Positions 47,329 to 60,076 of a DNA stretch of 64,000 nt are shown here, piece after piece. Location of the stretch: NCBI GenBank assembly GCA_030684645.1, contig JAUXUF010000311.1, positions 1-64,000 of the forward strand, written 5' to 3'. This DNA comes from Bacteroidota bacterium. Lineage in GTDB: Bacteria > Bacteroidota > Bacteroidia > Bacteroidales > Prolixibacteraceae. The notes under the pieces were generated by a model, which was not told where the DNA came from, searched no databases, and saw only the letters and a list, made by a program, of their open reading frames with translations. How positions within the stretch are numbered: position 1 is the first letter of the stretch; each line of letters begins with the position of its first letter. The position numbers were made by a program, and so were the translations under genes.

Positions 47329-49440
47329 ATGGCAAAAGACTTAAGATATACTAGAAATATTGGCATCATGGCTCACATTGATGCCGGCAAAACGACCACT
47401 TCGGAGCGCATCCTGTATTATACAGGTATCACGCACCGTATTGGAGAAGTCCACGATGGGGCTGCCACCATGGACTGGATGGAGCAGGAGCAGGAACGTG
47501 GTATTACCATTACCTCGGCTGCTACGACAACTTTCTGGACATATCAGGATATAGAACATAAAATTAACATCATCGATACTCCCGGACACGTTGACTTTAC
47601 TGTTGAAGTAGAGCGTTCGTTAAGGGTTTTGGATGGCGCTGTTGCTCTTTTTTGTGCTGTTGGTGGTGTTGAAGCTCAATCGGAAACGGTTTGGCGTCAG
47701 GCTGAAAAATATGGTGTTCCACGTATCGGGTTCGTGAATAAAATGGACCGTTCGGGAGCCGATTTTTATAATGTGCTTAATGAGGTAAGAGAGAAACTAG
47801 GGGCAAACCCGATTCCGATCACCATCCCAATTGGCGCTGAAGAAACTTTTGAAGGCGTGGTTGACTTGATCGAAATGAAAGCCATTCGCTGGAGAGACGA
47901 TGCAACATTGGGTACTACGTTTTATCTGGAAGAAATTCCAGCTGACATGAAAGAAATTGCCGATGAGTATCGTGCAAAACTGGTTGAAGCTGTTGCTGAA
48001 TTTGATGATGATTTGCTCGAACGTTTTTTCGAGGATCCGGAATCAATTACGGTTGATCAGATGTTGACTGTAATTCGTAAAGCAACCATCAGTGGTTCAA
48101 TCGTACCAATGATGTGTGGTTCGGCATTCAAAAACAAGGGTGTTCAGCGTTTGCTCGATGCCGTTTGTTCTTTCCTCCCAAGCCCACTTGATAAAGGCGA
48201 AATTGTTGGAGTTGAATATGATGATCCGGATGTTGAAATTATTCGTCATGCTGATGTGAACGAACCTCTTTCAGCTCTGGCATTCAAAATTGCTACCGAC
48301 CCTTATGTCGGTCGTTTGTGTTTTATTCGTGTTTATTCAGGTAAAATTACTGCAGGTGACTCGGTCTTTAATTCCAGGACAGGAAAAAAAGAACGCATCT
48401 CGCGTATTTACCAGATGCACTCCAACAAACAAAATCCGATTGATGTAATTGAAGCAGGTGATATTTGTGCAGCTGTTGGATTTAAAGATATCCGTACAGG
48501 CGATACTTTGTCTGATTTAGACAATCCTGTTGTTCTTGAAAGTATGGACTTTCCGGAACCAGTTATCGGCATTGCCATTGAGCCTAAAACTCAAAAAGAT
48601 CTCGATAAATTGAATTTGGGTTTATATAAGCTTGCCGAAGAAGATCCAACGTTTAAAGTAAATACCGATCAGGATTCAGGCCAGACCATCATTAGAGGAA
48701 TGGGTGAACTTCACCTTGAAATTATTGTTGACCGTCTTCGTCGTGAATTTAAAGTGGAATGTAACCAGGGAGCTCCCCAGGTTGCTTATAAAGAATGTAT
48801 CACCAAATCGGTTGAAATCCGTGAAGTGTTCAAGAAACAATCCGGAGGCCGTGGTAAATTCGCTGATATTAGTGTTCGCGTTGAGCCAGCCGATGAAGGT
48901 AAAATCGGACTTCAGTTTGTTGATGCTGTCAAAGGCGGAAACATTCCACGCGAATATATCCCATCCGTACAAAAAGGATTCGAATCTGCTTTGTTGAACG
49001 GTCCGCTGGCAGGGTTCAATGTCGATAGCCTGAAGGTTACACTGCTCGATGGTAGTTTCCATGCAGTTGACTCCGATCAGTTGTCATTTGAAATCTGCGC
49101 ACGTCAGGCATTTAAAACTGCTGCCGGTAAAGCAGGTCCAAGATTGCTTGAACCTATTATGAAATGCGAAATTGTTACTCCTGAAGAATACATGGGTGAC
49201 ATTATCGGTGACCTTAACCGACGTCGGGGGCAAATTGAAGGTATGGAAGAAAAAGCGGGCGCCCGTGTGATCAAAGCATTGGTTCCGCTTTCTGAATTAT
49301 TCGGATATGTAACTGTCCTCCGGACTTTATCGTCTGGTCGTGCAACATCGTCAATGGAATTCGCGAAATACGTTGAATTACCGAAACTATTGGCAATTAA
49401 AGTTCTTGATGATTTAAAAGGAAGAACAGACCTATTATAA
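47329..49440 (+). CDS. fusA: Elongation factor G (canonical)
   Basis: [36 protein letters not shown]; between rpsG and rpsJ. Confidence 0.99.
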   Translation: MAKDLRYTRNIGIMAHIDAGKTTTSERILYYTGITHRIGEVHDGAATMDWMEQEQERGITITSAATTTFWTYQDIEHKINIIDTPGHVDFTVEVERSLRVLDGAVALFCAVGGVEAQSETVWRQAEKYGVPRIGFVNKMDRSGADFYNVLNEVREKLGANPIPITIPIGAEETFEGVVDLIEMKAIRWRDDATLGTTFYLEEIPADMKEIADEYRAKLVEAVAEFDDDLLERFFEDPESITVDQMLTVIRKATISGSIVPMMCGSAFKNKGVQRLLDAVCSFLPSPLDKGEIVGVEYDDPDVEIIRHADVNEPLSALAFKIATDPYVGRLCFIRVYSGKITAGDSVFNSRTGKKERISRIYQMHSNKQNPIDVIEAGDICAAVGFKDIRTGDTLSDLDNPVVLESMDFPEPVIGIAIEPKTQKDLDKLNLGLYKLAEEDPTFKVNTDQDSGQTIIRGMGELHLEIIVDRLRREFKVECNQGAPQVAYKECITKSVEIREVFKKQSGGRGKFADISVRVEPADEGKIGLQFVDAVKGGNIPREYIPSVQKGFESALLNGPLAGFNVDSLKVTLLDGSFHAVDSDQLSFEICARQAFKTAAGKAGPRLLEPIMKCEIVTPEEYMGDIIGDLNRRRGQIEGMEEKAGARVIKALVPLSELFGYVTVLRTLSSGRATSSMEFAKYVELPKLLAIKVLDDLKGRTDLL

Positions 49441-49467
49441 TTACAAACTGTATTATTATTTCTCATT

Positions 49468-49773
49468 ATGAGTCAAAAGATCAGAATTAAGCTGAAATCG
49501 TATGATCACAACTTAGTGGACAAGTCGGCCGAAAAGATCGTAAAAACAGTTAAAACAACAGGTGCAATAGTAAGCGGACCAATTCCGCTTCCTACTCACA
49601 AACGTATTTTTACTGTATTACGCTCAACCTTTGTGAATAAAAAATCAAGGGAACAATTCGAGCTGTCGTCATACAAACGTTTGATTGACATTTACAGTTC
49701 AACAGCAAAAACCATCGACGCCTTAATGAAGCTTGAATTACCAAGTGGCGTTGAAGTAGAAATTAAAGTTTGA
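49468..49773 (+). CDS. rpsJ: 30S ribosomal protein S10
   Basis: [25 protein letters not shown]. Confidence 0.99.
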   Translation: MSQKIRIKLKSYDHNLVDKSAEKIVKTVKTTGAIVSGPIPLPTHKRIFTVLRSTFVNKKSREQFELSSYKRLIDIYSSTAKTIDALMKLELPSGVEVEIKV

Positions 49774-49794
49774 TAACCTGTAAAAAACAAAAAA

Positions 49795-50412
49795 ATGGCA
49801 GGATTAATCGGTAAAAAAATCGGAATGACTTCCGTATTCAGTGTTGAGGGGAAAAACATCCCATGCACTGTGATTCAAGCCGGTCCTTGTGTGGTAACAC
49901 AAGTGAAATCGGTGGGAACTGACGGCTATGATTCTATTCAGTTGGGCTTTGAAGACAAAAAGGAAAAGCACACCAACAAAGCTGAAATGGGTCATTTCAA
50001 AAAAGCCACCACAGAACCCAAAAGAAAAATTATTGAGTTCAAGGAACTGGAAGGCGAATTTAAACTTGGTGACATCGTTACAGTTGATTCTTTCATTGAA
50101 GAAGGATGGGTTGACGTTCAGGGTGTGACAAAAGGTAAAGGATTCCAGGGGGTAGTAAAACGTCATGGTTTTGCTGGTGTTGGCGATGCCACACACGGAC
50201 AGCACAACCGTTTGAGAGCTCCTGGTTCAGTGGGTGCATCTTCTTATCCATCCCGCGTTTTCAAAGGAATGCGCATGGCTGGTAACGATGGCAATGACAA
50301 TGTTACGATTCAGAACCTGAAAGTTTTGAAAATCATTCCAGAGTCAAATTTATTGATAGTTAAAGGATCAGTTCCTGGTTGTAAAGGTTCATATGTAATT
50401 ATTTATCAGTAA
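49795..50412 (+). CDS. rplC: 50S ribosomal protein L3
   Basis: [15 protein letters not shown]...[18 protein letters not shown]. Confidence 0.99.
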   Translation: MAGLIGKKIGMTSVFSVEGKNIPCTVIQAGPCVVTQVKSVGTDGYDSIQLGFEDKKEKHTNKAEMGHFKKATTEPKRKIIEFKELEGEFKLGDIVTVDSFIEEGWVDVQGVTKGKGFQGVVKRHGFAGVGDATHGQHNRLRAPGSVGASSYPSRVFKGMRMAGNDGNDNVTIQNLKVLKIIPESNLLIVKGSVPGCKGSYVIIYQ

Positions 50413-51041
50413 TGGAAATAAAAGTATTAAATACAGCAGGACAAGAAACCGGAAGAACTGTTACGTTAGACGAACAAATTTTCGGTATTGAGCCAAATGA
50501 CCATGCCATTTATCTGGATGTCAAACAAATTCTGGCCAATAAAAGACAAGGAACCCACAGTTCGAAAGAGCGAGGCGAAGTATCAGGAAGTACCCGGAAG
50601 CTGAAAAAGCAAAAAGGTACCGGTACTGCACGTGCAGGTAGTATTAAATCACCGGTTTTCCGTGGCGGGGGCCGTGTTTTTGGACCACGTCCGAGAAGCT
50701 ACGATTTTAAATTGAACAAGAAGGTCAAATCTCTTGCACGCAAATCCGCATTAACATACAAAGCCCTGGAAGAAGCAATTCTGGTCATTGAAGATTTCTC
50801 TTTTGAATCTCCAAAAACCCGCGAAATGGTGCAAATCAGTAATAATCTGAAAATTAATGATAAAAAGTCACTTTTCGTTTTACCGGAAGAAAATAAAAAT
50901 ATATATTTGTCCTCCAGAAATTTGCAGGCTATTTCTGTTATAACTGCTTCAGAATTAAATACTTATCAAATTCTGAACGCAAAAAAAGTAATAGTTTTGG
51001 AAAGTTCAGTGAGCAAGATTGAAGAATTGTTTAAGATATAA
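50412..51041 (+). CDS. rplD: 50S ribosomal protein L4
   Basis: [32 protein letters not shown]. Confidence 0.99.
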   Translation: MEIKVLNTAGQETGRTVTLDEQIFGIEPNDHAIYLDVKQILANKRQGTHSSKERGEVSGSTRKLKKQKGTGTARAGSIKSPVFRGGGRVFGPRPRSYDFKLNKKVKSLARKSALTYKALEEAILVIEDFSFESPKTREMVQISNNLKINDKKSLFVLPEENKNIYLSSRNLQAISVITASELNTYQILNAKKVIVLESSVSKIEELFKI

Positions 51042-51052
51042 AAGGCTTGAAA

Positions 51053-51343
51053 ATGGAAATTTTAATTAAACCCATCGTAACCGAAAAGATGACAGGTCAG
51101 GCCGAAGGTCTTAACCGCTACGGCTTTATCGTCAATCGGAGCGCTAATAAATTACAGATAAGAAGAGCCATTGAAAGTTTATACAATGTTTCAGTACAAT
51201 CTGTGAATACATTAATTAACGGTGGTAAACGGAAATCTCGTTTTACCAAAGCCGGGGTCATTTCCGGAAGTACCGGAATGAGCAAAAAAGCTATTGTTAC
51301 AATAGCAAAAGGAGAATCTATTGATTTTTACAGTAATATTTAA
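51053..51343 (+). CDS. rplW: 50S ribosomal protein L23
   Basis: MEILIKPIVTEKMT...; operon position. Start at the second Met. Confidence 0.97.
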   Translation: MEILIKPIVTEKMTGQAEGLNRYGFIVNRSANKLQIRRAIESLYNVSVQSVNTLINGGKRKSRFTKAGVISGSTGMSKKAIVTIAKGESIDFYSNI

Positions 51344-51349
51344 TTTAAA

Positions 51350-52174
51350 ATGGCAGTAAGAAAATTAAATCCAGTTACTCCGGGTCAAAGGCACAAGATT
51401 GCCGGGACCTTTGAGTCCATTACTGCATCAACACCTGAAAAATCATTGTTGAAGCCCATGACGAGATCTGGCGGTCGAAATGGCCAGGGTCGCATGACAA
51501 TGAGGTATATAGGTGGTGGCCACAAACGAAAATACCGCTTTATCGATTTTAAGAGAGATAAAGATGGTATTGTCGCTGTTGTAGAATCTATTCAGTATGA
51601 TCCAAACCGTACCGCTCGAATTGCACTGCTGGTTTTTCCAGATGGTGAAAAAAGGTACATGCTGGCACCCAACGGATTAAAAGTTGGCCAGAAAGTCGAG
51701 AGCGGAACCGGTGTGGCGCCTGAAATTGGTAATACACTACCACTTGCTGAAATACCTTTAGGAACCTTGGTTCACAACATTGAACTTCATCCCAGTCAGG
51801 GAGGTGTGATGGCTCGTAGTGCCGGAACGTACGCTCAGTTAACTTCCAGAGAAGGAAAGTATGCTATCGTGAAATTGCCTTCGGGCGAATCCAGAATGGT
51901 GCTTGTAACTTGTCGTGCTACAGTAGGTATCGTTGGAAATACCGAACACAACTTGGAACGGTCAGGTAAAGCTGGTCGCTCAAGATGGTTAGGTAGAAGA
52001 CCTCGCGTCAGAGGTGTTGCTATGAACCCTGTCGATCACCCAATGGGTGGTGGAGAAGGTCGTTCTTCAGGTGGACATCCACGTTCACGGAAAGGCTTGT
52101 TAGCAAAAGGCTTCAAAACCCGTTCGCTCAAGAAAGCTTCCAACAGGTATATTGTAGAAAAACGCAAGAAATAA
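51350..52174 (+). CDS. rplB: 50S ribosomal protein L2
   Basis: [16 protein letters not shown]...[30 protein letters not shown]. Confidence 0.99.
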   Translation: MAVRKLNPVTPGQRHKIAGTFESITASTPEKSLLKPMTRSGGRNGQGRMTMRYIGGGHKRKYRFIDFKRDKDGIVAVVESIQYDPNRTARIALLVFPDGEKRYMLAPNGLKVGQKVESGTGVAPEIGNTLPLAEIPLGTLVHNIELHPSQGGVMARSAGTYAQLTSREGKYAIVKLPSGESRMVLVTCRATVGIVGNTEHNLERSGKAGRSRWLGRRPRVRGVAMNPVDHPMGGGEGRSSGGHPRSRKGLLAKGFKTRSLKKASNRYIVEKRKK

Positions 52175-52190
52175 TTAAAAGGAGAAGAAT

Positions 52191-52457
52191 ATGAGTCGTT
52201 CATTAAAGAAAGGGCCTTTTATCGATTTCAAGCTCGAACGTAAAGTTCTAGCTATGGTTGAAACCAATAAAAAATCGGTAATCAAAACCTGGGCCAGAGC
52301 ATCAGTAATTTCTCCTGACTTTGTAGGGCAGACCATTGCAGTTCACAACGGGAACAAATTTATTCCGGTTTATGTAACTGAAAACATGGTCGGTCATAAA
52401 TTTGGTGAATTTGCACCTACAAGAACCTTCAGGGGACATGCCAAAGGAAGAAAATAA
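52191..52457 (+). CDS. rpsS: 30S ribosomal protein S19
   Basis: [15 protein letters not shown]. Confidence 0.99.
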   Translation: MSRSLKKGPFIDFKLERKVLAMVETNKKSVIKTWARASVISPDFVGQTIAVHNGNKFIPVYVTENMVGHKFGEFAPTRTFRGHAKGRK

Positions 52458-52494
52458 GGCATGAGATTCTCATTAACTATTAAAAGAATTCACG

Positions 52495-52908
52495 ATGGGT
52501 GCTAGAAAAAGAAATAGTGCAACCGAAAGTAAGGAAGCTAAAAAACAGCAATTTTTTGCAGTTTTGAAGAATTGTCCTACTTCACCGCGAAAAATGAGGC
52601 TTGTAGCCGATATGGTCCGCGGAATGGAAGTGAACAGAGCTCTTGATGTACTAAAGTTTTCCTCTAAGGAATCTTCGCGCAGACTCGAAAAATTAGTCAT
52701 GTCGGCCATTGCAAACTGGCAGGCAAAAAACGAAGGAACCCGCCTGGAAGAAAGCAATTTGTATGTGAAAACTATCGCTGTTGATTCAGGAAGAATATTG
52801 AAAAGACTTAGCCCTGCACCACAGGGACGTGCTCACCGGATCAAGAAAAGATCGAATCACGTGACCGTTAGTCTGGGTAGTTTAATTCAAGTAAAAGAAA
52901 CAGAATAA
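52495..52908 (+). CDS. rplV: 50S ribosomal protein L22
   Basis: [26 protein letters not shown]; operon position. Confidence 0.98.
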   Translation: MGARKRNSATESKEAKKQQFFAVLKNCPTSPRKMRLVADMVRGMEVNRALDVLKFSSKESSRRLEKLVMSAIANWQAKNEGTRLEESNLYVKTIAVDSGRILKRLSPAPQGRAHRIKKRSNHVTVSLGSLIQVKETE

Positions 52909-52918
52909 ATAATAATAC

Positions 52919-53635
52919 ATGGGACAAAAAGTTAATCCAATCGCTAATCGTTTAGGAATCATCAAAGGATGGGATTCCAATTGGTTCGGTGGAAACAACT
53001 ATGGCGATAAGCTCGTGGAAGATTTTAAAATCAGGGAATATCTGAATGCCCGTTTGGCAAAAGCAAGTATTTCCAAGATTATTATTGAACGTACACTGAA
53101 GCTTATTACTATCACTGTTCACACCTCAAGGCCCGGTATTATTATTGGCAAAGGTGGTCAGGAAGTTGATAAACTGAAAGAAGAGTTGAAGAAGATCACC
53201 AACAAGGAAGTTCAGATCAACATTTTTGAAATTAAACGTCCGGAATTAGATGCTAAAATTGTAGCCGTTAACATTGCACGTCAGATCGAAGGTAAAATTG
53301 CCTACCGTCGTGCGACCAAAATGGCTATCGCTTCCACCATGAGAATGGGAGCACAAGGCATCAAGATTCAGGTTTCAGGCCGGTTAAACGGAGCTGAAAT
53401 GGCACGTTCAGAAATGTATAAAGATGGTCGTACTCCTTTGCATACTCTGAGAGCTGATATAGATTATGCTCTTGCAGAAGCCTTAACCAAGACCGGTTTA
53501 CTCGGTGTAAAAGTTTGGATCTGCAAAGGCGAGATTTATGGAAAGCGTGACCTTTCACCAAATGTTGGCCAGAAACCTGGCCGTCCGACAGAAGGTGGCC
53601 CAAAAGGTGGCGGATTTAAGAAAAGAAGAAAATAA
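52919..53635 (+). CDS. rpsC: 30S ribosomal protein S3
   Basis: [16 protein letters not shown] domain [14 protein letters not shown]. Confidence 0.99.
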   Translation: MGQKVNPIANRLGIIKGWDSNWFGGNNYGDKLVEDFKIREYLNARLAKASISKIIIERTLKLITITVHTSRPGIIIGKGGQEVDKLKEELKKITNKEVQINIFEIKRPELDAKIVAVNIARQIEGKIAYRRATKMAIASTMRMGAQGIKIQVSGRLNGAEMARSEMYKDGRTPLHTLRADIDYALAEALTKTGLLGVKVWICKGEIYGKRDLSPNVGQKPGRPTEGGPKGGGFKKRRK

Positions 53636-53663
53636 TTTGTAAACCTTTCAGAATTAAAGAAGG

Positions 53664-54098
53664 ATGTTACAACCGAAAAAGACAAAATTCAGAAGAGTAC
53701 AAAAGGGAAAAATGAAAGGACTGGCCCAAAGAGGTAACCAGTTGGCATTTGGAACTTTCGGTATAAAAGCGTTGCAGGAAACATGGCTTACCGGGCGCCA
53801 GATCGAGGCTGCCAGGGTTGCGGTAACCCGTCACATGCAACGTCAGGGTCAAATTTGGATCCGAGTTTTCCCCGACAAACCGATTACTAAAAAACCTGCA
53901 GAGGTACGTATGGGTAAAGGTAAAGGTGCCCCGGAAGCATTCGTTGCTCCGATTACACCAGGTAGAATATTGATTGAAGCAGATGGAGTTCCTTTTGTGG
54001 TTGCTAAGGAAGCGCTACGTCTGGCCGCTCAAAAACTACCGGTAACTACTAAGTTTATTGTTAGACGTGACTATGTTGAATCCGAAATCGCAGAATAA
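53664..54098 (+). CDS. rplP: 50S ribosomal protein L16
   Basis: [30 protein letters not shown]. Confidence 0.99.
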   Translation: MLQPKKTKFRRVQKGKMKGLAQRGNQLAFGTFGIKALQETWLTGRQIEAARVAVTRHMQRQGQIWIRVFPDKPITKKPAEVRMGKGKGAPEAFVAPITPGRILIEADGVPFVVAKEALRLAAQKLPVTTKFIVRRDYVESEIAE

Positions 54099-54304
54099 TG
54101 AAGACATCAGAAATTCAAGAATTATCAAAAGCTGAGATTCTGGAAAGAATCCAGACCGATCAGGATTCCTTATTGCGGATGAAAATGAACCATGCAATTT
54201 CTCCCATGGACAACCCACAAGTCATTGTGAGGGTCAGAAGAAATATTGCACGACTTAAGACCATTATACGTCAAAGGGAAATTAACACCAAACAGAGTTC
54301 GTAA
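54098..54304 (+). CDS. rpmC: 50S ribosomal protein L29
   Basis: [18 protein letters not shown]...[16 protein letters not shown]. Confidence 0.97.
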   Translation: MKTSEIQELSKAEILERIQTDQDSLLRMKMNHAISPMDNPQVIVRVRRNIARLKTIIRQREINTKQSS

Positions 54305-54561
54305 TGGAATCAAGAAATCTAAGAAAGGAGCGTGTTGGAGTTGTTGTGAGCAACAAAATGGAATGCACCATCGTTGTGGCTGAAAAGCGCAAGGAAAAAC
54401 ATCCCATTTATGGTAAGTTCGTCAACAAAACTTCCAAGTTTTACGCCCACGATGAAAAGAACAGCTGCAACATCGGCGATACTGTAAAGATCATGGAAAC
54501 ACGACCAATCAGTAAACAGAAATGTTGGAGATTAGTGGAAATTATAGAAAGAGCTAAGTAA
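54304..54561 (+). CDS. rpsQ: 30S ribosomal protein S17
   Basis: [34 protein letters not shown]. Confidence 0.99.
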   Translation: MESRNLRKERVGVVVSNKMECTIVVAEKRKEKHPIYGKFVNKTSKFYAHDEKNSCNIGDTVKIMETRPISKQKCWRLVEIIERAK

Positions 54562-54563
54562 TC

Positions 54564-54929
54564 ATGATACAACAGGAATCAAGATGTAGCGTTGCCGATA
54601 ATAGTGGGGCCAAAGAAGTGCTTTGTATTCGTGTATTGGGCGGAACAAGAAAGCGCTATGCAACATTAGGCGATACCATTGTAGTCACAGTAAAAAGTGC
54701 TATACCGGGAAGTGATATGAAAAAAGGTGCCGTTTCTAAAGCAATTGTTGTTCGTACAACTAAAGAAGTTCGTCGTCAGGATGGAACATATATCCGTTTT
54801 GATGATAACGCAGTAGTTTTACTGAACAATACTGGTGAAATGCGCGGAACTCGTATATTCGGGCCCGTAGCAAGAGAACTTCGTGATAAAAACATGAAGA
54901 TTATTTCACTTGCCCCTGAAGTACTTTAA
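54564..54929 (+). CDS. rplN: 50S ribosomal protein L14
   Basis: [27 protein letters not shown]. Confidence 0.99.
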   Translation: MIQQESRCSVADNSGAKEVLCIRVLGGTRKRYATLGDTIVVTVKSAIPGSDMKKGAVSKAIVVRTTKEVRRQDGTYIRFDDNAVVLLNNTGEMRGTRIFGPVARELRDKNMKIISLAPEVL

Positions 54930-54946
54930 TGCATAAAATCAGAACA

Positions 54947-55270
54947 ATGCAGAGAAAATTACACATTAAGAAAGGCGACGCTGTATTTGTAATTGCTGGC
55001 AATTACAAAGGACGGGAAGGCAAAGTGCTTGAAGTAATAAGAGCCACCGAGAAAGCTATTGTGGAAGGTGTTAATATGGTTAAAAAACACACAAAACCGA
55101 ATGCGACACATCCGCAGGGTGGTATTGTGGAGAAGGAAGCACCGATTCACATTTCTAACCTCATGAACAAGGATCCTAAAACAGGGAAACCTACTCGTAT
55201 TGGAAGGAAGCTGAATGATAAAGGAAAATTAGTTCGTTACAGTAAAAAATCAGGAGAGGAGATTAAGTAA
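54947..55270 (+). CDS. rplX: 50S ribosomal protein L24
   Basis: [30 protein letters not shown]; alternative in-frame start at 54929 overlapping the rplN stop. Confidence 0.96.
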   Translation: MQRKLHIKKGDAVFVIAGNYKGREGKVLEVIRATEKAIVEGVNMVKKHTKPNATHPQGGIVEKEAPIHISNLMNKDPKTGKPTRIGRKLNDKGKLVRYSKKSGEEIK

Positions 55271-55827
55271 TGGCTTACGTACCAACACTTAAGAAAAAAT
55301 ACCAAGACGAGGTTGTCCCTGCGTTAGTGAAGGAATTTTCCTACAAAAACGCAATGCAGGCACCAAAGTTAGATAAGATTGTCATCAACCAGGGAGTTGG
55401 AGCTGCTATCGCTGATAAAAAGTTAATCGAAGTCGCTACCGACGAGATTACAAATATCACCGGTCAAAAGGCAGTCCAAACCAAATCTAAGAAAGACATC
55501 TCTAACTTCAAACTAAGGAAAAAAATGCCTATCGGGGTTCGTGTTACCCTAAGAAGAGAACGCATGTATGAATTCCTTGATCGTTTAATCAGTGTGTCTC
55601 TTCCCCGGATCCGTGATTTCAAAGGGATTGAAAGTAAAATGGATGGCCGTGGTAATTATACCCTCGGTATTCCTGAGCAGATTATCTTCCCTGAAATCAT
55701 TATGGACAAAGTTTCCCGTATTAACGGAATGAATATTACTTTCGTCACTTCAGCTGAGACTGATGAAGAAGGCTACGCATTATTGAAAGAGTTAGGTTTA
55801 CCGTTTAAAAACGCTAAAAAGATTTAA
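55270..55827 (+). CDS. rplE: 50S ribosomal protein L5
   Basis: [44 protein letters not shown]. Confidence 0.99.
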   Translation: MAYVPTLKKKYQDEVVPALVKEFSYKNAMQAPKLDKIVINQGVGAAIADKKLIEVATDEITNITGQKAVQTKSKKDISNFKLRKKMPIGVRVTLRRERMYEFLDRLISVSLPRIRDFKGIESKMDGRGNYTLGIPEQIIFPEIIMDKVSRINGMNITFVTSAETDEEGYALLKELGLPFKNAKKI

Positions 55828-55830
55828 GAT

Positions 55831-56100
55831 ATGGCTAAGGAATCAATGAAAGCTCGGGAAGTAAAAAGAGCAAAACTTGTTGAAAAATATGCCGCAAAAA
55901 GGGCCATACTTAAGGCAGAAGGTGATTCTGCCGGGCTTCAGAAGTTGCCTAAGAACTCTTCCCGTGTTCGCATGCACAACAGGTGCAAATTAACCGGTCG
56001 TCCGAAAGGATATATGCGTCAGTTTGGCGTCAGCAGGATCAATTTCAGAGAAATGGCTTCTTCTGGTCTAATCCCGGGTGTTAAAAAAGCAAGTTGGTAA
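55831..56100 (+). CDS. rpsN: 30S ribosomal protein S14 (89 aa, zinc-independent type)
   Basis: [25 protein letters not shown]...[28 protein letters not shown]; lacks a CxxC-X-CxxC zinc finger. Confidence 0.99.
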   Translation: MAKESMKAREVKRAKLVEKYAAKRAILKAEGDSAGLQKLPKNSSRVRMHNRCKLTGRPKGYMRQFGVSRINFREMASSGLIPGVKKASW

Positions 56101-56117
56101 TATCTAATTAAGAAGTA

Positions 56118-56525
56118 ATGAGCAAAATTACAGATCCAATAGCAGATTATCTGACACGAATCAGAAATGCCCAAAAGGCAAAACATCGTGTAGTCGATAT
56201 TCCTGCATCCAATATCAAGAAAGAAATTACCAAAATTTTGAAAGATAAAGGATATATCCTCAACTATAAGTTTGAGGAAGAAGTGAATTTTCAGGGCAAC
56301 ATTAAAATTGCATTGAAATATAATCCAGAGACACGGATTCCTGCGATTAAAGCAATCAAAAGAATCAGTAAACCAGGGTTACGTAAATATTGTCATATCG
56401 ATAGTATCCCACGTGTACTCAATGGTTTGGGAATTGCAGTAATTTCAACCTCTAAGGGCGTAGTTACCGACAAAGAAGCTCGGGAATTAGGCGTTGGCGG
56501 TGAAGTCTTATGTTACGTTTATTAA
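56118..56525 (+). CDS. rpsH: 30S ribosomal protein S8
   Basis: [18 protein letters not shown]; ...[33 protein letters not shown]. Confidence 0.99.
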   Translation: MSKITDPIADYLTRIRNAQKAKHRVVDIPASNIKKEITKILKDKGYILNYKFEEEVNFQGNIKIALKYNPETRIPAIKAIKRISKPGLRKYCHIDSIPRVLNGLGIAVISTSKGVVTDKEARELGVGGEVLCYVY

Positions 56526-56541
56526 TCTAGGAGGAATAAGC

Positions 56542-57099
56542 ATGTCAAGGATAGGTAAACTACCCATTGAAATACCAGCTGGTGTTAAATTTACAGTAAG
56601 CGATACAAATCTGGTTACCGTAAAAGGTCCGCTGGGTGAACTCACACAACAGGTTGATCCGGATATTACCTTCTCATTGGATGGTGATATCTTAACCGTA
56701 ATTCGTCCGTCAGATGAGAAAAAACACCGTGCCATTCATGGTTTGTACCGTTCATTGGTCAACAACATGGTAGTTGGTGTCTCTAAAGGTTACGAATTGA
56801 AGCTCGAGTTGGTCGGTGTTGGTTATCGTGCCGAACACGATGGTCAGGTACTCGATTTGGTTTTAGGTTATTCACATCATACTTACCTGCAACTTCCGGC
56901 TGAAGTACAGGTAGAAGCGAAAAGTGATAAACGTAGTAATCCGATCGTAACTCTGAAAAGCTGTGACAAACAACTTATTGGACACATCGCGGCTAAAATC
57001 AGATCCTTCAGGAAACCTGAACCTTACAAAGGAAAAGGTGTTAAATTTGTTGGTGAAGTTATTAGGCGCAAGGCCGGTAAATCAGCGGGTGCTAAATAG
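56542..57099 (+). CDS. rplF: 50S ribosomal protein L6
   Basis: MSRIGKLPIEIPAGV, preceded by AGGAGG; ATG at 56542, not 56494. Confidence 0.99.
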   Translation: MSRIGKLPIEIPAGVKFTVSDTNLVTVKGPLGELTQQVDPDITFSLDGDILTVIRPSDEKKHRAIHGLYRSLVNNMVVGVSKGYELKLELVGVGYRAEHDGQVLDLVLGYSHHTYLQLPAEVQVEAKSDKRSNPIVTLKSCDKQLIGHIAAKIRSFRKPEPYKGKGVKFVGEVIRRKAGKSAGAK

Positions 57100-57114
57100 T
57101 TAAATTTTAAAACC

Positions 57115-57471
57115 ATGGCTTTAACGAAGCAAGAAAGAAGATATAGGATTAAGAAGAGAATCCGGAAAATCGTTTCCGGAACTGCCGAAAGACCTCGTTT
57201 AAATGTATTCAGAAGCAACAAGCAGATTTATGCTCAGTTGATTGATGATTTATCAGGAAAAACCTTGATGGCGGTATCTTCAATTAATAAAGATTTCGCA
57301 GGTACCGAGGGTACTAAAATCGAAATAGCTGCTATTATTGGTAAAGCAATTGCTGAAAAAGCATTGGCAGCCGGTATTTCAGCTGTCGTATTCGATCGGA
57401 ATGGTTATTTGTATCACGGAAGAGTTAAACAATTAGCTGAAGCTGCCCGTGAAGGCGGCCTTAAATTTTAA
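57115..57471 (+). CDS. rplR: 50S ribosomal protein L18
   Basis: [38 protein letters not shown]. Confidence 0.99.
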   Translation: MALTKQERRYRIKKRIRKIVSGTAERPRLNVFRSNKQIYAQLIDDLSGKTLMAVSSINKDFAGTEGTKIEIAAIIGKAIAEKALAAGISAVVFDRNGYLYHGRVKQLAEAAREGGLKF

Positions 57472-57476
57472 TAGTT

Positions 57477-57992
57477 ATGACAGGAGATATCAGAAAAGTA
57501 AAAACCAGTGATTTGGAACTGAAAGACCGGTTGGTAGCTATTAACCGTGTTACCAAAGTAACCAAAGGAGGCCGCACATTTAGCTTCTCAGCAATTGTTG
57601 TTGTTGGAAACGAAGATGGTGTCGTAGGCTGGGGCCTCGGTAAAGCAAGCGAAGTTACCACTGCAATATCTAAAGGTGTTGATGCAGCAAAAAAGAACCT
57701 GATTAAGGTCCCAATTTTTAAGGGCACAATTCCTCACGAACAGGAAGCTAAATTTGGCGGCGCCCGTGTATTTTTAAAACCAGCCACTTCAGGTACCGGG
57801 GTAAAAGCCGGAGGTGCTATGCGCTCTGTATTGGAAAGTGTTGGCATTCATAACATCCTTGCAAAATCAAAAGGATCGTCAAACCCACACAATTTGGTAA
57901 AAGCTACAATCAATGCACTTCTCGAATTACGCGATGCGCATACTGTTGCAGAACACCGTGGAGTAACTTTGGATAAAGTATTTAATGGATAA
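57477..57992 (+). CDS. rpsE: 30S ribosomal protein S5
   Basis: [43 protein letters not shown]. Confidence 0.99.
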   Translation: MTGDIRKVKTSDLELKDRLVAINRVTKVTKGGRTFSFSAIVVVGNEDGVVGWGLGKASEVTTAISKGVDAAKKNLIKVPIFKGTIPHEQEAKFGGARVFLKPATSGTGVKAGGAMRSVLESVGIHNILAKSKGSSNPHNLVKATINALLELRDAHTVAEHRGVTLDKVFNG

Positions 57993-57998
57993 GGAGTT

Positions 57999-58178
57999 AT
58001 GGCTAAGATAAAAATTACACAAGTTAGAAGTGGTATTGGTTCTGATAAAACGCAAAAAGCTACACTTATTGCATTAGGAATCAAAAAACTTAACCATTCG
58101 GTGGTACATGAAGTAACTCCACAAATTATGGGGATGGTCAATAAATTGCAACATCTCGTAATTGTTGAAGAAGTTTAA
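57999..58178 (+). CDS. rpmD: 50S ribosomal protein L30
   Basis: Below the ORF-track length cutoff. Translated here: [59 protein letters not shown]. Confidence 0.97.
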   Translation: MAKIKITQVRSGIGSDKTQKATLIALGIKKLNHSVVHEVTPQIMGMVNKLQHLVIVEEV

Positions 58179-58198
58179 ACTTATTAAGAACAAGAAAT

Positions 58199-58645
58199 AT
58201 GGATTTAAGTAATCTTAAACCTGCTGAAGGTTCAACAAAGAGCGTAAAGCGAATTGGCCGGGGACAGGGCTCCGGACACGGAGGTACCTCTACCAGAGGA
58301 AACAAGGGTGCCAAATCGAGATCAGGTTATAAAAGCCGTCGTGGTTTCGAAGGTGGTCAGATGCCTTTACAGCGTGCTGTACCTAAATCTGGTTTTAAAA
58401 ATATCAACCGGAAAGAGTTTAAAGCGATCAACCTGGATGTTATTCAGGAATTGGCTGAAAACTTAAAGCTGACCTGTGTTGATGTCGATACTTTAGTTGA
58501 AGCTGGAATGGCTTCCAAAAGGGATAAAGTGAAGATATTGGGAGATGGTGTATTGACCCTTAAACTGGAAATTAAAGCCCATGCTTTTTCTAAAAGAGCT
58601 AAAGAGACTATCGAGAAACTAGAAGGAACCACCGAAATACTTTAA
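58199..58645 (+). CDS. rplO: 50S ribosomal protein L15
   Basis: [43 protein letters not shown]. Confidence 0.99.
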   Translation: MDLSNLKPAEGSTKSVKRIGRGQGSGHGGTSTRGNKGAKSRSGYKSRRGFEGGQMPLQRAVPKSGFKNINRKEFKAINLDVIQELAENLKLTCVDVDTLVEAGMASKRDKVKILGDGVLTLKLEIKAHAFSKRAKETIEKLEGTTEIL

Positions 58646-58652
58646 ACCTGAT

Positions 58653-59993
58653 ATGAAAAAGTTTATTGAAACCCTAAAGAATATTTATAAGATTGAAGAC
58701 TTGCGGTCCCGGTTGGGGATCACTTTGTTCTTGCTTTTAATTTATCGTTTAGGTTCGTATGTTTCCTTACCTGGAGTTGATCCGGCACAGCTGGGCCAAC
58801 TTAAAAGCCAAACATCTGAGGGGTTGCTCGGATTGTTGGATATGTTTTCAGGAGGCGCATTTTCAAAAGCATCAATCTTTGCTTTGGGAATTATGCCTTA
58901 CATTTCTGCTTCTATTGTAATTCAGTTGATGGGTATTGCGGTACCTTATTTCCAGCGGTTACAAAAAGAAGGTGAATCAGGACGTCGTAAAATCAATCAG
59001 TTAACCCGTTATCTGACTGTAGTCATCCTGCTCTTCCAGGCGCCAGCATATTTAGCAAACCTTCATTATCAATTGCCCGCGTCAGCTTTTGCTATTACCG
59101 GAGCTCTATTTACAGTAACATCAACCATCATCTTAACGGCTGGTTCGATGTTCGTAATGTGGCTTGGTGAACGTATTACCGATAAAGGGATTGGAAATGG
59201 TATTTCGCTGATCATCATGATCGGAATTATAGCACGTCTTCCACATTCTGTTGTTGCTGAATTCATTTCACGCATCGAACAACAAGGTGGAGGTATGGTC
59301 ATGTTCCTTTTAGAGTTTGTCATCTTAACCGTTGTATTCATGGGTGCGATTTTACTGGTTCAGGGAACCCGTAAAATACCCGTTCAATACGCTAAACGGA
59401 TTGTAGGCAACAAACAATATGGTGGTGTGCGTCAGTATATACCTTTGAAAGTAAATGCTGCTGGAGTTATGCCTATTATTTTTGCGCAGGCAATCATGTT
59501 TATTCCGATTAGTCTGGCCGGTTTTGCCAAATCTGATAGTTTAAGTGGTTTTGCGGCTGCTTTTTCAAATCATACCGGATTTTGGTACAACCTCACTCAA
59601 TTTTTGCTCGTTATCATCTTTACGTATTTTTATACTGCAATTACCGTTAATCCTTTGCAAATGGCTGAAGATATGAAGAAAAACGGAGGATTTATTCCCG
59701 GTGTAAAACCTGGGAAAAAGACAGTTGAATTTCTTGATACCATCATGTCCAGAATTACTCTTCCCGGATCTGTATTTTTGGGAATAATTACGATTCTGCC
59801 TGCCTTTGCAATGATAGCCGGGATTAATCAACAGTTCGCCTATTTCTTTGGCGGTACATCGCTGTTAATTCTGGTTGGTGTTGTACTGGATACACTGCAA
59901 CAAATTGAAAGTCATCTTTTGATGCGTCACTACGATGGTTTGATGAAATCAGGCAGGATCAAAGGACGTACCGGAAGTGGAGCAGCGTACTAA
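58653..59993 (+). CDS. secY: Preprotein translocase subunit SecY
   Basis: LRSRLGITLFLLLIYRLGSYVSLPGVDP; SKASIFALGIMPYISASIVIQLM. Confidence 0.99.
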   Translation: MKKFIETLKNIYKIEDLRSRLGITLFLLLIYRLGSYVSLPGVDPAQLGQLKSQTSEGLLGLLDMFSGGAFSKASIFALGIMPYISASIVIQLMGIAVPYFQRLQKEGESGRRKINQLTRYLTVVILLFQAPAYLANLHYQLPASAFAITGALFTVTSTIILTAGSMFVMWLGERITDKGIGNGISLIIMIGIIARLPHSVVAEFISRIEQQGGGMVMFLLEFVILTVVFMGAILLVQGTRKIPVQYAKRIVGNKQYGGVRQYIPLKVNAAGVMPIIFAQAIMFIPISLAGFAKSDSLSGFAAAFSNHTGFWYNLTQFLLVIIFTYFYTAITVNPLQMAEDMKKNGGFIPGVKPGKKTVEFLDTIMSRITLPGSVFLGIITILPAFAMIAGINQQFAYFFGGTSLLILVGVVLDTLQQIESHLLMRHYDGLMKSGRIKGRTGSGAAY

Positions 59994-60076
59994 TAACTAT
60001 TTAGACATTTATTTGTCTCGGATTGGTGAAAGTTCTAAACTTGTTGAATTTAATTCATAATAATTAGGCTATATTT

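Noticed and set aside
48676-49466. Minus-strand ORFs inside fusA
   Set aside because: Antisense to canonical EF-G; no start/RBS support or recognisable domain.
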